A stretch of 5,379 bases of DNA from NCBI GenBank assembly GCA_030635865.1, contig DAOVYA010000132.1, positions 1-5,379 of the forward strand, written 5' to 3'. The notes below the pieces were generated by a model. The model had not been told where the DNA came from. It did not search any database and worked only from the letters and a program-made list of their open reading frames with translations. The stretch is from Gammaproteobacteria bacterium (GTDB lineage Bacteria > Pseudomonadota > Gammaproteobacteria > UBA9214). The first letter of the stretch is position 1. Every line of letters starts with the position of its first letter. A program made the position numbers and the translations under genes. This document shows, piece after piece, positions 5,096-5,379 of this stretch.

Positions 5096-5379
5096 ATGAA
5101 AACAGTAGATGCAATACGTTCACGTCGATCTGTCAAACAATTTGATGCAAACCATAGCATGAGCGAGGAAAAGGTGAATGAGCTTCTGTCACTGGCCATA
5201 CTTTCTCCTACGGCGTTCAATATCCAGAATTGGCGTTTTGTTGTGATAACAGACCGGGAGTTAAGAAAGCAAATCAGGGAGGTGGCCTGGAACCAGGCGC
5301 AAGTGACAGACACTTCGTTGTTCATCGTTCTATGTGCCGACCTGAAGGCATGGGAGAAGCAGCCTGGTCGATACTGGGT
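5096..5379 (+). CDS. Nitroreductase-family protein (5' part, cut by the window end)
   Basis: The first 94 residues of an FMN-dependent nitroreductase-superfamily protein are present, and the frame is still open at the window edge. The N-terminal signature AIRSRRSVKQFD (about 6-17) is the usual FMN-phosphate-binding region. It is followed by a helix (EEKVNELLSLAILSPTAFN) and QNWRFVVITDRELRKQI, matching the SPtafNiQpWrfvvv pattern of NfsB-like enzymes. VTDTSLFIVLCAD corresponds to the following core strand. The start at 5096 is well supported by GGAGGGG at 5085-5091, 4 bases upstream. Members use NAD(P)H to reduce nitro groups, quinones or flavins; the specific substrate cannot be inferred. It lies 100 bases after the cupin gene, behind palindromic element 2, and may or may not share its transcript. 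Confidence 0.9.
   Translation, partial: MKTVDAIRSRRSVKQFDANHSMSEEKVNELLSLAILSPTAFNIQNWRFVVITDRELRKQIREVAWNQAQVTDTSLFIVLCADLKAWEKQPGRYW

Noticed and set aside
4771..5325. A 184-codon open frame on the minus strand.
   Set aside because: It runs antisense across the cupin gene, the palindrome and the nitroreductase gene; its protein has no recognisable motifs, while both forward genes have clear family signatures and ribosome sites.

Overview
The window is a cytochrome c oxidase (aa3-type, complex IV) structural and assembly cluster, probably from a gammaproteobacterium. Gene order and protein sequences resemble the Pseudomonas-type layout: ctaD, small membrane protein, ctaG, subunit III gene, reverse-strand DUF2909 gene, SURF1 gene, SCO/thioredoxin-like protein, ctaB. 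Codon use is moderately GC-rich. Taxonomy is inferred from gene order and recalled family sequences, not from a search.

Layout. 1-134 is the 3' end of ctaD (oxidase subunit I). 183-299 encodes a 38-residue single-helix membrane protein. 305-898 is ctaG (Cox11, copper delivery to CuB). An inverted-repeat element (860-950) covers the last codons of ctaG and the spacer. 997-1860 is the subunit III gene, interrupted by an in-frame TAG at 1186-1188 exactly where the family usually has a Glu codon. This leaves a 2-helix product (997-1188) and a 5-helix product (1216-1860). A strong bidirectional terminator (1879-1908) separates it from a convergent DUF2909 gene (1963-2175, minus strand). A second forward block follows: SURF1 (2231-2965), a membrane-anchored SCO/thioredoxin-like protein (2976-3638) and ctaB (3638-4516, heme O synthase), tightly packed or overlapping. 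Then come a small cupin (4585-4995) and the start of a nitroreductase-family gene (5096 to the window end). The ctaB-cupin spacer carries a dispersed-repeat-like sequence (4533-4566), and the cupin-nitroreductase spacer carries a second inverted repeat (4995-5056) that shares terminal sequence with the first.

How the genes work together. CtaD and subunit III are oxidase subunits. CtaG inserts CuB, SURF1 assists heme a insertion, CtaB farnesylates heme B to heme O, and the SCO-like protein probably acts in periplasmic assembly. CtaA (heme A synthase), usually found just before ctaB in this layout, is absent here, and no classical sco gene follows ctaB.

The most notable observations are the amber-split subunit III gene, broken at the natural boundary between its two helical bundles, and the two related palindromic elements, one of which supplies the C-terminus of CtaG. 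I see no CRISPR array, tRNA, rRNA or complete mobile element, and no gene-free stretch longer than 300 bases.
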